Positions 1 through 10,849 of a stretch of DNA of 64,000 nucleotides are shown one piece after another (positions within the stretch are counted from its first letter, which is position 1; each line of letters begins with the position of its first letter). This DNA is from Microglena sp. YARC. Its lineage: Eukaryota > Chlorophyta > Chlorophyceae > Chlamydomonadales > Chlamydomonadaceae. Where the stretch lies: NCBI GenBank assembly GCA_022414725.1, contig CM039462.1, positions 125,640,887-125,704,886 on the forward strand, in the 5' to 3' direction. Below the pieces are notes generated by a model that saw nothing but the letters and a program-made list of their open reading frames with translations, was not told the DNA's origin and searched no databases. The position numbers and the translations under genes are program-made.

Positions 1-154
1 TTAAGAGTTTGGCGCAAATTTTGATCGACCGAAAAGTGAGGGCAACAAATCGTCTTTTTTTGGTCAAATGTCGATTCGATCATGTTCATGTTGCTGCTGC
101 TTGCGTCCTCGCTTCTGCTTGCGTCCTTTCTGCTGCTGCTTGGGTCCTTTGTGG

Positions 155-735
155 GAGGGGAGGAGGAGCGTCGGAGTGAGGGAGAGGAGGGTCGCTGGCA
201 TGATGGGGGAGGAGTAGCATTGGGGGAGGGGGAGGAGTAGTGTTCAGGGGAGGGGAAGGAGAAGTGTTGGTTCACTTGGAGGGAGGGGGAGGGGGCGGTG
301 GCAATAGGTGGAGGAGTAGCATTGGGGAGGTGGAGGAGTAGCATTGAGGGTAGGAGAGGGAGTAGCGATGGAGGGAGGGGGAGGAGGGTCGCTGGAAAGA
401 GGGGGAGGAGTACCATTGGTTGGAGGGGGAGGAGTAGTGTTGAGGGGTGGGGAGGAGATTTGTTGGAATGTTTGAGTGAGGGGGAGGAGGGTTGCTGGCA
501 ATTGGGGGAGGAGTAGCATTGGGGGAGGTGGAGGAGGAGCATTGACGGTAGGGAGGAGTGTTGGAGGAAGTGGAGGAGTGTTTCTTGTGGGAGGGGGCGG
601 ATGAGTAGCATTGGTTGGAGGGGGAGGAATTTACATTGGGTGTAGACGTGGAGGGGAAGCGTTGGTGGGAGGGGGCTGGGTCACTAGCGGGAGGCGGGGG
701 GAGTAGCATTGAGGGGAGGAGTAGCATTGTGGTTG
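155..735. repeat. Polypurine G-rich minisatellite
   Basis: The plus strand is almost entirely purine with T interruptions, built from imperfect copies of a GGGGGAGGAGTAGCATTGG-type motif. It contains many runs of three or more G, so G-quadruplex or triplex structure is plausible. Proline/serine-rich reading frames on the minus strand are a by-product of this composition and are not annotated as genes. Confidence 0.85.
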
Positions 736-788
736 GATAATCTGATATGTAGTGATTTGTGGTGCGTTTTCGGTGCTACTGTTTTGCT

Positions 789-853
789 TGGGGGGGGGGG
801 GGGGGGGCGGGGTTAAAGGAGGGGGGGGGGGTCGGGAGGGGGGGGGGGGGGGG
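789..853. repeat. Long interrupted G homopolymer runs
   Basis: Several runs of 8 to 18 G separated by a few bases. Homopolymer length is probably unreliable in the assembly. Confidence 0.85.
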
Positions 854-879
854 ACGAACGCCAGCGGATGACTTGAGGG

Positions 880-1210
880 AAAAATCCAGTCTTGGGTATT
901 GCCTCGCTCATCTGTTGCTTGCGTATTTGCTGCTGCTGCTTGTGTCCTCGATGCTGCTGCTGTTTGCTGCTTGCGTCCTCGATGTGCTTGCCTCCTTGCT
1001 GCAGTGCTTGTGTCCTTGCTGGTGCTGGTGCTTTGCGTCCTTGCTGCTAATTCTCCTGCTTGTGTTTTGCAGCTGGTGCTTGCGTCCTTGCTGCCGGCTT
1101 GCTACACACCGCAATCCTTGTTGCTACTGCTTGCGTCTTTCCTTGCTGCTTGTTTTGTTTGCTGCTTGTTTTATTTGCTGCTTTTGTCCTTGCTGCTAGT
1201 GTCCTTGGTG
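880..1210 (+). repeat. Degenerate TGCTTGCGTCC / TGCTGCTGCTTG minisatellite
   Basis: TGCTTGCGTCCT and TGCTGCTGCTTG motifs recur imperfectly, continuing a pattern seen at 90-150. Leu/Cys/Ala-rich frames are open in more than one phase here, which is typical of simple repeats and not of a gene. Confidence 0.7.
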
Positions 1211-2650
1211 CTTGCTGTATCGTACGTGCCCTTGATGTGTGGGAAGTGCGGACTGCCTTTATGCATCTTTGGTATCATTTGGGCTATGTGGACTCTGTGT
1301 TATTTTCAGTTTGGTGTGATGCTCTTACTTTATGTCGTTTTAGTCTTGGCTCATTTTGCGCAATCCCTTTCTTCATTCTAATGATTTCCCTTTTGTTTGT
1401 CTTTGCAGGCTGTCCGGCATTGCCCCAGTTTTCCGACTCCTTGGGGCTCGTTGTTTTTTATGGTACTTGTCCGTAGCTATGATTCCCCCGGCCTTCCTTT
1501 TATCCTTGCTGAAAGGAGCTGCTGATAGTAACTGCTTGGGGTCTATGTTTTGCTGCTGCAAAATTGATGACAAGGCAAGGTGGTTTTTTTCCCTTTCCTT
1601 GTGTGGCAGTTGCGTATGTGTGTTGCTTGCTTTTTAGCCTTCATATTTCATCATGACATCCTTCCTGTTGTCAATGTTGCGACTACCTTTATTGCACCCC
1701 TTTCAGCTGTCTTGTGTGGTTGGTTGTGGTGGGCACTTATCGATATATCCAGTTGAGTGGGCTACTTGTCCTATTGTTGGTAAAAAGGTAACCCCCCCTT
1801 AGTCCATCTTTCAAGGTTGTGCGACGCATGACGATTAAGTGCATGCGTCCGTCTGTCCTTGCCCTCGGTTCTTGCTTGCTGTGGTCTTCAGGTTGTACGT
1901 AATTTGTGAGTTGACCATGACCTGAAGGCTGCATTGTTGGCCATTTCGTTTGGCGGTGTGGAAGGTGCTCATTGGTGGACTTTCTTCTTCACCGGTGCGT
2001 GTTTAAATGTAACATTGTTGTTCTATATTTATACTGAATTCCATGATTGAATCTAGTGTTTTATTCATGTTGCAGGTTCTTGCTAACAATCCATCGCGCG
2101 CAATGCACGCTAGTTACTAAAGGTCTTGGTTAGCGCAGCTGTCTTTTGTACTTTTATGCCATATCGCATCATGTGCGGTGGTCCTCCCAAATGTGATGGT
2201 CCTGCATCAGCTAGACTCTGCATGGAATGACCCGGTCAATCTATTGGGATTGGGCTTGTTGCTGTGTAGGCTTCGCGCTGTGTTGCGCTTCCTAAGGTAA
2301 GCTGGTGCATTGGTTATTGTTTTCATTATACCACGCATTGGGGTATCTGTGCAGCTGTGCACATACTTGGATTGCTTATGTTTTGTCTATTCGGTAGTGG
2401 GGTTATTGTTGTGGATTATTGTACATGTTTGCTATTTGTGGTCATGCTAGGGTAGCGTAGGGCAATGGATGGTGATGTTGGTTTGTACATTTCATGAGTT
2501 TTTCTTATTCGCGCTTCCTTCCTAATGTTTGCGCTGCTGTCATGATGTATGGGTGTGAATAGGACTTAGGTAAATGTTATGCGTCTTTATACTTTGTGTT
2601 ATTTGTTGCTGTCGCATAATGTATGCGCTTGTTATCAAATGTTTCTGCAG
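1211..2650. other. Unassigned GT/T-rich sequence
   Basis: No recognisable gene, RNA or repeat. The base composition (T and GT-rich, few AG steps) resembles the intron-like sequence further downstream, so it may be intronic or 5' flanking sequence of the gene-like region that follows. This is inference only. Confidence 0.4.
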
Positions 2651-2943
2651 GTACACTCTGTACTGTACCTTTGATGAAGACTTGGAGGCTTGCTTTAGGC
2701 GATTCGAAGATGATGCTGTTGTTGATGCCTTGGACAATTCGAATGGCCTTCAATCGCAGGATGTCAATGCTCGTGATGTTTTGCCTCCTTTGTCGGACTC
2801 ATTTGTTCGGGGTATTCACCCTGACGAAGTACTTGGTTGCAATGGCATGAAGGCTGCTGCCCACGTGCTAGGGAACGGACATGCTGTAACCCGTGAGTTT
2901 CAGAGCACAAGGGGCGAAGGTCAATGCCTTAGACCTGGACAAG
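2651..2943 (+). CDS. Exon-like block 1 of an unidentified gene
   Basis: The block follows TTTCTGCAG and ends before GTATGTG, so it has good acceptor and donor sites. One frame is open throughout, giving about 97 residues of normal complexity, acidic at the start (FDEDLEACFRRFEDD) and clearly unlike the low-complexity sequence around it. I do not recognise the protein. The donor leaves phase 1, which does not match the best frame of the next block, so either the model or the gene is broken. It could be a host exon or part of a decayed DNA transposon. Confidence 0.4.
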
Positions 2944-3511
2944 GTATGTGTTTTGGTGCATCCTTTGCTTTTTTGGCAAACATGACACATATTGTTATAG
3001 GGGTTGCTAGTGTTAGTATCATCTGGATATTTGTATATGGTACGCTACTTTTATAGTCCATATGTGTCCCCACCTAGCCTTGCCGAGCTTTACTGTATTG
3101 CCACTTCTTTATGTTTGTGGAATGCCCTAAGAAATTACTAGCTGTAGTGATGATGAAGGAGTTTGCTAGGTCCCACAAGCAGGAGTTTATGCCTTTGTTT
3201 TAGTCTGTCTTGTGTGCAAGTGGAATTTTATGGTTAGCCTTGATATCTTTGGTCACATTGTTGGGCGTTGTGTTGTGTGGGCTGGTCCCTGTTGATTCAT
3301 ATGGGGACTAGACTGTTGGGTTCTTACAGTTTGGCATTTATACACAAATTATAATCATTTATTTTAATTGTGTTTGTTGTACTCTCTGTAACCCTGTATA
3401 AAAACTTGTACTATTGTATTGTGTGGGTTGTTGTATGCAGTTGTTGGTGGGTTATAATTAACCAGTCGTATAGGCTTATTAATTATTTATGTCCTTGTAC
3501 TGAACATGCAG

Positions 3512-3661
3512 GTTCCACAACGCTTCAAGAAGGGTTCAACTGTCAATCACGATCGGCAGCAATGCCAATGGTTCAGTGTGCTACGTATAGTTTTCTTAGT
3601 TGTAGTTGCAAATCGAGGCTTGATGGTGCATAATGAGGACGTCACTGAGGAGGTGATTCAG
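3512..3661 (+). CDS. Exon-like block 2 of an unidentified gene
   Basis: The block starts after AACATGCAG and ends before GTTTTG. The frame beginning VPQRFKKGSTVNHDRQQC is open to the donor and ends in an acidic stretch (HNEDVTEEVIQ) in phase 0, which agrees with the next block. The phase coming from block 1 points to a different frame that meets a TAA, so the upstream join is doubtful. No family is recognised. Confidence 0.35.
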
Positions 3662-3717
3662 GTTTTGTTGTTTTGTTTATATATAAATTTGTGTGTCTTC
3701 ATTAATGTCGTCGAGAT

Positions 3718-4120
3718 GATGGTGGTAGTGGTGGTGGTGGTAGTCGTGTTATGGTGTGGGATGGTAATGGGCTAACGCTACATCTCGTGGTGGTGCTTGT
3801 GTTATGGAGTGGGCTTGTCATGTGCTAATAGCAGTGCTGGTGGTGGTGCTTGTGTTATGGTGTTGGCTTGTCTTGGGGCAACGCTGGTCGTGGTGGTGGT
3901 GCTTCTTTTATGGAGTGGCCTGGTCTAAGGCCATTTGTGGTGGTGATGGTTGTGCCATTGTAATGGTGTTGGCTTCTCATAGGCAAACGCTGATGGTGGT
4001 GCTGCAAGTGTTATGGACTGGGATTGTATGGGCCAATAGTTGTGGTGGTGGTGGTGGTGCTTGTGTTATGGTGTGGGCTTGCCATAGGTTGCACATTGTT
4101 CTCACGTGGGCTTGTTCATT
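3718..4120 (+). repeat. GGTGGT / GTGTTATGG-type imperfect repeats in intron-like sequence
   Basis: About six copies of a roughly 60-base motif, built around GTGGTGGTGGTGCTTGTGTTATGG-like sequence, lie between exon-like blocks 2 and 3. The GT-rich reading frames across it are repeat artefacts. Confidence 0.6.
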
Positions 4121-4131
4121 TCTGCTCGCAG

Positions 4132-4209
4132 GAAGCTGATGAACTCATAATACAGCTTTGGCCATTGACAGACTATGAATTTGCTTGCACGATCAAGGCT
4201 TCTTTGGTG
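4132..4209 (+). CDS. Exon-like block 3 of an unidentified gene
   Basis: A short block between CTCGCAG and GTAAGAGC. It encodes 26 residues (EADELIIQLWPLTDYEF and so on) in phase 0, continuing the frame of block 2. The good splice signals on both sides are the main support. Function is unknown. Confidence 0.35.
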
Positions 4210-4257
4210 GTAAGAGCTTTATTATTTTGAGTGAGTTAACATGTTTCATAAAAGTAT

Positions 4258-4490
4258 TTATGTATGTTATTGACATGTACATTTATGTATTTATATATTT
4301 ATTATTAGTTTATTTATTTATGTATTTATTTATTTATTTATTCATGTATGTATTTGTTTGTTTGTTTGTTTGTTTGTTTGTTTGTTTTCTTTGTCTGTTC
4401 ATTAATTTATTATTTATTTATTTATTTATTTACTTATTTATTTACTTATTTATTTACTTATTTCTTTACCATTTATTTACCATGTATTTG
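4258..4490. repeat. (TTTA)n and (TTTG)n microsatellite
   Basis: TTTA/TATT tetranucleotides interrupted by a (TTTG) run near 4357-4386. A Tyr/Leu/Phe-rich frame runs across it and is an artefact of the repeat. Confidence 0.9.
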
Positions 4491-4673
4491 TGGTTAATGT
4501 GATGTTGTGTTAACATATATATTTACATACGTTGCTGTTAATATTTGTTATACGTTTGCGTGCAATTTTTAAGCAACTTGAATTGGATATACCATATATT
4601 TTGTTTATGTACTCGTATTAACTTTATTTGTTTTGTCATATATTTAATTGACTGCTCTTCTGCTTTTTGTAGG

Positions 4674-5188
4674 TATGGCCATTGTTCTACAATGGAGTCA
4701 TGTCGGAGGCTTATTTGTAGTTGGGTGAACTCTGGTATTGATGCTGTGTCCAAGAAGGTTGGAGTAGTAGCTTCACGTGATTTCAAGGTCAAGTATGATC
4801 CAAGGATTGTCCACAAGGTTATGTATGAAGGTGTTATGGATGCGATTCAAAGGCATGTGGGTCCCACTGGTGGTCGTTTCACCAAATGTTCCCAGCTGAA
4901 ATTAGGCAAGGGTTGGGAGCGTTGTCTCCGCGCAGATAGCTCGTCACATGTTGATAGGCTCGTATGTTAGCTTGATGTCTACAGTTGCACGCCGAAACCT
5001 ACTGCTGCAAGCTTGCGTTGGCGTGATTTGACTATCGTCAAGACAGCAAGCATGGTTGATGGTGTGCTTCATCACATATTTGGCACTGTCATCCGTTGGT
5101 CCAGCGAGAAAAATATGGATGTGCATGGGATGCGTATGTCTGCTGTGGATCCAAGTGGAGATGAGAAGTGCGTGGAGGATGCCAATGT
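4674..5188 (+). CDS. Exon-like block 4 of an unidentified gene, with one internal stop
   Basis: The block begins after TTTTTGTAG and ends before GTGAGTAC. A single frame is open on both sides of one TAG at 4968-4970, giving about 98 and then about 72 residues of normal complexity (for example SKKVGVVASRDFKVKYDPR before the stop and TASMVDGVLHHIFGTVIRW after it). The lone stop suggests a recent pseudogene, a sequencing error or a missed intron. It is the longest gene-like stretch in this region. I recognise no domain in it. Confidence 0.4.
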
Positions 5189-5548
5189 GGTGAGTACTTC
5201 TGATATCATGAGGTTGTACGTGCTGTGTATTTATCTCAAACCACTTGTGCTCAAAAGTAATACAGTACTCTGATCGATGCATTTATTAGACTTCTGTAAG
5301 GGCTTAGTGCAAGCAAATGTGTATTGATCTTGATAAGATGTGTTTCGTGTATGTCTTTGGGCACTGTATTATTTCATGGCATGGTTATGCGTTGTATTCT
5401 AGTATGGCATGGTTCATGGGGTGCTGCTTGCGTACACGTTTATTGATTACCTGTTTATTTCCTACTGCCTGTGTTGTCTAGCTGCTACATTATTGCATGC
5501 ACTGTTGTATAATTTGACCATTTGCCAATTTGTTTCTTTGGTTGTAGA

Positions 5549-5781
5549 TTGCCTCTGTTTGGTTGGTGGACTTGGGCTGTTATGGTTGGCGCCAATAACT
5601 CAGGAGCAGCTAGCGGAAAGCAAAGTTGGAGAGTCTGTCCCGTTTCTGAATGATGCTGGGAATTGGTAGGTTGTTTGTGTTCGAATCATTGCCTTTACTT
5701 CCTGTGTTTGTAAACTTTCCTTGGTTTCTACACTTGCAGGTTTGTTTATTGTCATGTTGGAAGCGATGGGTCTGTGAAACA
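5549..5781 (+). CDS. Exon-like blocks 5a and 5b of an unidentified gene
   Basis: 5a (about 5549-5668) runs from GGTTGTAG to GGTAGG and encodes a piece containing APITQEQLAESKVGES. 5b (about 5740-5781) runs from TTGCAG to GTATGC and encodes FVYCHVGSDGSVKQ. The intron between them would be only about 70 bases. Phase agreement with block 4 was not established. Confidence 0.3.
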
Positions 5782-5962
5782 GGTGTATGCCTTATCGACA
5801 ATCTGACAAAGTTGGGGCACGAGTTCTGTAAATTGCAAGTGTGTGTTAGTAATGGTTTTTGTGCTGTACTGCTTTGTGTGCCGGATACTTACCATGATTC
5901 TTTGAGAGATGCTTTAATGTGGGGTTGTAAGTCATTTGCCTTCTTCTTTCTTTGGCTTTAGG

Positions 5963-6189
5963 GGATTTGTCCAAAGGGATCTAGGGCCTTCCGCAGGAAT
6001 TTGGTTAGCACAAAGGTTGAGGAGACCCCTTGCTAATGGCAGGGAGGATGCGCTTCCCGGCTTACTCCCAGTCTATTGGGTATCTTGGTGGATGGGCTGG
6101 TCAAGAGACACGACCTCTGTCATGAACGAGGTTTATGCGGCGCAGACTGCTCATATGGCGCTTGCTCGTCTGTCAATGTTTGTGCATGT
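5963..6189 (+). CDS. Exon-like block 6 of an unidentified gene
   Basis: The block starts after GGCTTTAG and ends before GTATGTTT. More than one frame is open over most of it, so the coding frame is not settled. The frame that reads through encodes a piece containing VMNEVYAAQTAHMALARL. No family is recognised. Confidence 0.25.
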
Positions 6190-6453
6190 ATGTTTTACTC
6201 TGTTCTACTATGTTGGTTTATTATTATTTTTTATTTGTTTGAAAGAAGATGTGCAATGACTTGCTTCCTTGTCCTTATGCTTTCTTGCTTGTATGCAATT
6301 ATTGCTTGCTTGTTTGTATGCTTCTATGTCTGACATCCTTAGTGCAATCCATGTCATTTCCTTGTTTACTCGTTGTTCCACACATGTCGTTCATATACTT
6401 TGTAATGTTTTATTGGCTTTCTTGATTTCTTACAAGTCTCATGTGTCCTTGTA

Positions 6454-6606
6454 GGTCGAGATGCAAACTTCCTCTCGTGTGGGGCGAGTGCGGTTTTGCA
6501 GGCAATGCAAGCTTTCACTTACGGCGCATTGGTACATGGTGGCCTAGAGCGCATGGATAAAGAGAAAAGGAAGAAAGGAAATTGCTGTTGTCCCGACAAC
6601 ACATAG
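6454..6606 (+). CDS. Exon-like block 7, possible C-terminal exon
   Basis: After CCTTGTAG the frame starting with GRDANFLSCGASAVLQAMQ stays open until a TAG at the end of a Lys/Cys-rich tail (KEKRKKGNCCCPDNT). It could be a terminal exon. Alternatively the TAGGTGATT at its end could be a splice donor context. Confidence 0.3.
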   Translation, partial: GRDANFLSCGASAVLQAMQAFTYGALVHGGLERMDKEKRKKGNCCCPDNT

Positions 6607-6997
6607 GTGATTTATTTTTAACTATGTAAATAGTACTGATGCCTTTCATGTACGTGTTCATTTCATATGTTACTCATTTAAATCCTTTGGTATATCTGCA
6701 ACTCGTGGCTCCCTCTACATTTTTCACTTCTTCTCACTTGCATGGTACATGCGTAGTATGTGTTATACTTTTTCGTTTTGCATTGTCTGGTAGTGATACG
6801 ATGTTGCAATCTCGTGATTTAGTGGGTCGCAGGTAAGCACTGGTTACATTGACATCACCATGTGGGTTGACATATGTGTTGTGTGGTGTTTGGATTTTAT
6901 TGTGTGTAGCTTGTTATCTATTGTATTGTACCAAAATGTGATTTGTTTTATACTAATGTATAATTACGCTTATGTTTCTCCATTGTTTTATGTAGGC

Positions 6998-7434
6998 TTT
7001 CCGTCATCTCTACGTCACTTGCATTGATCAACTCCTGAAGTTGTGCCATCCATAGCGAGCGCATGTGGAATGTGTGACCGGAATCATGAAATGTGCTAGT
7101 GAAAGGGTGTTGAATCTCGTGATTTGTTCCCTCATCAAAGTTGAGAAGATTCATGGCACGGATCAAGTTTTTTAGTACTGCCCTTTCTGGAAACTGGCTA
7201 TCATCATTTGTAAGTCAGTCAGTTGATCATAACAAATCCGTGCTGCTGGAAGAAATTCATGGTTCAAAGATCCGCTTGGTGATGCAGCTCAGCGGTTTGT
7301 TTCTGGTTCGCAATTCTCTGTTTTTTGTTGGTCCTATTTTCGCGAACAAGGCCCGTCACATCATGCGGGACAATCCTAAATGCATGTGTTCATTGTGCTA
7401 TGTCGACGTTGTTCTCAGCAACGTAATGTCCCAG
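6998..7434 (+). CDS. Exon-like block 8 with frame conflict
   Basis: The block follows TTATGTAG and ends before GTAATGG. Its first third reads best in one frame (AFRHLYVTCIDQLLKLCHP, then stops). From about 7141 a second frame is open for about 98 residues to the donor, containing HIMRDNPKCMCSLCYVDVV, which has a Cys cluster. A frameshift or an unrecognised intron is needed to join them. A 72-codon minus-strand frame overlaps the first part and is judged a shadow. Confidence 0.3.
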
Positions 7435-8250
7435 GTAATGGAAAATTTAAGAATTCTTGTGTTAGTTTTTGGTGCTACTATGCATATGTTTGCAACTTTG
7501 TTCATAACCATTTTATTTGTTGTTATTAATTGGTTTAATAAAAACCTTCTTTATAATTGGTTGTTATTACTATTAATTAAAAAACTATCTTTTTTTTGTA
7601 TGATTCGTTTCATGTTTTGGTATGTACCATACTTTATGGTATTTTTTATGTGCTATTCTTATTTATGGTACTTATTGTATTTGTAATTTTTTATGATACG
7701 ATGAATGTTTTGGATGGCTTGTTTAATTCCAATATTAGTTGGTCAGGCATCTGGGTTTTAGGTGACTTGTCGTTTTGTGTAACGATTTGATACCGTTTGG
7801 TTCAAAGATGTTATTGTTTAATTATTGATTAAATATGCCTATTTCTTTTGTGCCTAGACCTTGGGTTTTAATTCGTAGTTCCCAATTTGTCAAAAAGTTT
7901 TTGTCCACTTTTCTTTTGTGTCGTAGTACATGTGTCTACCTTGACAGGCGTTTTAGTGGGTGATTGCGGATGAAACCTTTTATGCTCTTGTTCTTGTTCG
8001 TTGGGCTGACTCAATTGGTTCTATTTTTCTGCCTACGATTGTGTAGAAACCTTTCTGAGTGGAGATACTAAGTTTTTTGTCTTGTGTACCTGTAAATTTA
8101 TTTACGTTCATTAGTTGGAGGTTTGTTTTTTCATTCATAATTGATAATTCTGTTGCTTTTTTTCCTATTTTATTTCTTGTCTTCATGGATGCACTTATAT
8201 CTTTTCTAGGTGGCACGAGATAAGTCTGAGGGTTGTTCTATCATGACATT
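7435..8250. other. A/T-rich intron-like sequence
   Basis: T-rich sequence with frequent stops between exon-like blocks 8 and 9. No independent feature is recognised. Confidence 0.4.
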
Positions 8251-8494
8251 GTGCAGGCGCTGAGAACTGATAGAGAAGATGGCTGCCTCTGCTCTAGCAG
8301 AGGGATCTTGTCTATCACAGCGATCTGGGGACCTCGAGCAATTTGGCGCTGTACCATACTCTCCAGGCAAACATCAACTTGTGTTATCCCCATGGTGCAG
8401 TCGTGTGATGGTTTGGCATAATTTCAAATACGTGAATCTGGGAGTGGGAGTGGGGAATGGAGGTTGTGCTGTGCTTCCCGGCTGTAATTGTTAG
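8251..8494 (+). CDS. Exon-like block 9, possible terminal exon
   Basis: Sequence after TTGTGCAG is open in two frames. One starts with ATG at 8279 and gives 71 residues, ending in a Gly-rich stretch (YVNLGVGVGNGGCAVLPGC). Evidence for coding is weak. It may be the last exon or the 3' end of the gene-like region. Confidence 0.25.
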
Positions 8495-9298
8495 TTTCGG
8501 TGGCTACTGGCGGAGCTAGTGGTGGCACATTGGTGGTGGTGGTGCGTGGTGGCTGGCCGGTCCGCTACTGTTGGCAACTGGCTGGTGGTTGTCTGGTTCT
8601 GGTAGCAAGGGTGCTGTGGTGGTGGATGGAAGCGTGTGGTTGGCGGTGATGGGGGGTCAGGCGGCAACATGATGTGTGATTTGCAAATCATGTGGGAAAA
8701 GATTCAAATCTGGAGCTGGGATGTTGTCAGGCGGACTTTATACTTATGCAGAATGTGTTTTTTAAGCCGTTCCAACCCACTGCAGCCTACAGATGAGACA
8801 GAGACATGCGGGAATGGGTAGGGAAATTGCCAGGGTTCCGTTGCCTGCAGCGAGTTTAACGAGTGATGTATCTTCAATCATGCACACGTTACCCCATGAG
8901 GAACCTTGTTCCTGAACACATACCTCCCTATCTTCCCCAGTCTACCAACCTGTACAGCTCCTTCACGTAGCCTATTGTGACCTTGAACCTCTATGCTACG
9001 ATGTTTCAAGGAATGATCGGGGCAACTCCTGTTCTATCTATCAAAAGTGGTATCCTGGGGTAGGTTTTGTCAGTGGGCGAGTGGTACTACTAATCAAGGC
9101 TTATGTTCTATTTACTAATAAGCGGCTGGTCTTAGCTCATAGTGTAACCATCAAGACGACCAACAAGGCCGCATGAATTTTGTTCGTAGATGGCGCTCAG
9201 TTGATGAATGCATGAAGTTTCAAGGGTGCCAATTGCTATGCATACATCAAAAAATCCTGGGCTTGTTTGTGTTGATGATAAATCGCTAAGTGGTATGC
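8495..9298. other. Unassigned sequence with GGTGGT repeats
   Basis: 8510-8660 is rich in GGTGGT and GGCTGG repeats. The remainder up to the gap holds no frame or repeat that I can support. Confidence 0.5.
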
Positions 9299-10298
9299 NN
9301 NNNNNNNNNNNNNNNNNNNNNNNNNNNNNNNNNNNNNNNNNNNNNNNNNNNNNNNNNNNNNNNNNNNNNNNNNNNNNNNNNNNNNNNNNNNNNNNNNNNN
9401 NNNNNNNNNNNNNNNNNNNNNNNNNNNNNNNNNNNNNNNNNNNNNNNNNNNNNNNNNNNNNNNNNNNNNNNNNNNNNNNNNNNNNNNNNNNNNNNNNNNN
9501 NNNNNNNNNNNNNNNNNNNNNNNNNNNNNNNNNNNNNNNNNNNNNNNNNNNNNNNNNNNNNNNNNNNNNNNNNNNNNNNNNNNNNNNNNNNNNNNNNNNN
9601 NNNNNNNNNNNNNNNNNNNNNNNNNNNNNNNNNNNNNNNNNNNNNNNNNNNNNNNNNNNNNNNNNNNNNNNNNNNNNNNNNNNNNNNNNNNNNNNNNNNN
9701 NNNNNNNNNNNNNNNNNNNNNNNNNNNNNNNNNNNNNNNNNNNNNNNNNNNNNNNNNNNNNNNNNNNNNNNNNNNNNNNNNNNNNNNNNNNNNNNNNNNN
9801 NNNNNNNNNNNNNNNNNNNNNNNNNNNNNNNNNNNNNNNNNNNNNNNNNNNNNNNNNNNNNNNNNNNNNNNNNNNNNNNNNNNNNNNNNNNNNNNNNNNN
9901 NNNNNNNNNNNNNNNNNNNNNNNNNNNNNNNNNNNNNNNNNNNNNNNNNNNNNNNNNNNNNNNNNNNNNNNNNNNNNNNNNNNNNNNNNNNNNNNNNNNN
10001 NNNNNNNNNNNNNNNNNNNNNNNNNNNNNNNNNNNNNNNNNNNNNNNNNNNNNNNNNNNNNNNNNNNNNNNNNNNNNNNNNNNNNNNNNNNNNNNNNNNN
10101 NNNNNNNNNNNNNNNNNNNNNNNNNNNNNNNNNNNNNNNNNNNNNNNNNNNNNNNNNNNNNNNNNNNNNNNNNNNNNNNNNNNNNNNNNNNNNNNNNNNN
10201 NNNNNNNNNNNNNNNNNNNNNNNNNNNNNNNNNNNNNNNNNNNNNNNNNNNNNNNNNNNNNNNNNNNNNNNNNNNNNNNNNNNNNNNNNNNNNNNNNN
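9299..10298. other. Assembly gap of exactly 1000 N
   Basis: Direct reading. The round length suggests a placeholder of unknown true size. Confidence 0.99.
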
Positions 10299-10849
10299 AG
10301 TTATACGCCCTCATTACTTACCACTGCTTTGCGATGCAACCTTCCGCGACGGCCTCCCGCTAATTTTGGATGAAAACTCCCGACAAAATGGAGAATCTTG
10401 GCGCGCGGGACGCATTTGTCATTATCAGGCAATGGTTGCGACGTTCCTTCCATAAGGAGACCGGGTCCTCTATGTATGAATGCTAGACAGTCTGTGCACC
10501 AGCTAGCCTTTCTTAGCGGTCATGAGATTCCTTCCGCCATCGTGGAAGTAACCCCCCCCAATCAATCCTCCACCTTAAAAGCTCCTAATATATAAGCTAT
10601 TGATCCGGAGTCTCTCTCCGTTGAGATTGAGGACGTCTGATGCGACTCTGCCTGTGCTTCCACTCAGAAATTATCCAGTACGCAAGGGGCCTCCTCCTCC
10701 TGATGCCCTTTTGCTGACGATATCAAGAACATTGCTCGTCATCGCGTGCAGATGGCTATGCGATGACTCTGATGATGTTGATGAAATCTGCAGAATGCCT
10801 AGATGGGACTTCGAGTGGAGTCACTCCTTCCACTGAGCTACATCGATGT
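10299..10849. other. Unassigned sequence upstream of the Copia element
   Basis: No gene is supported. It may contain the 5' LTR and leader of the following Copia element, but no LTR pair could be matched by eye. Confidence 0.4.

Noticed and set aside
244..727. Pro/Ser-rich minus-strand frames
   Set aside because: They follow from the polypurine minisatellite and overlap in two phases; no start context or domain.
4185..4502. Hydrophobic 105-codon frame suggesting a membrane protein
   Set aside because: It is the TTTA/TTTG microsatellite translated; no independent support.
4968..7400. Alternative genetic code (TAG/TAA read as Gln) in the gene-like region
   Set aside because: TAG, TAA and TGA all interrupt the candidate frames, and another frame without stops exists in block 8, so frameshifts or introns explain it better.
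9208..10455. Long reading frames across the first N run
   Set aside because: They consist of undetermined bases; the real flanking codons are too few to support a gene. The same applies to the frames across 47532-48795.
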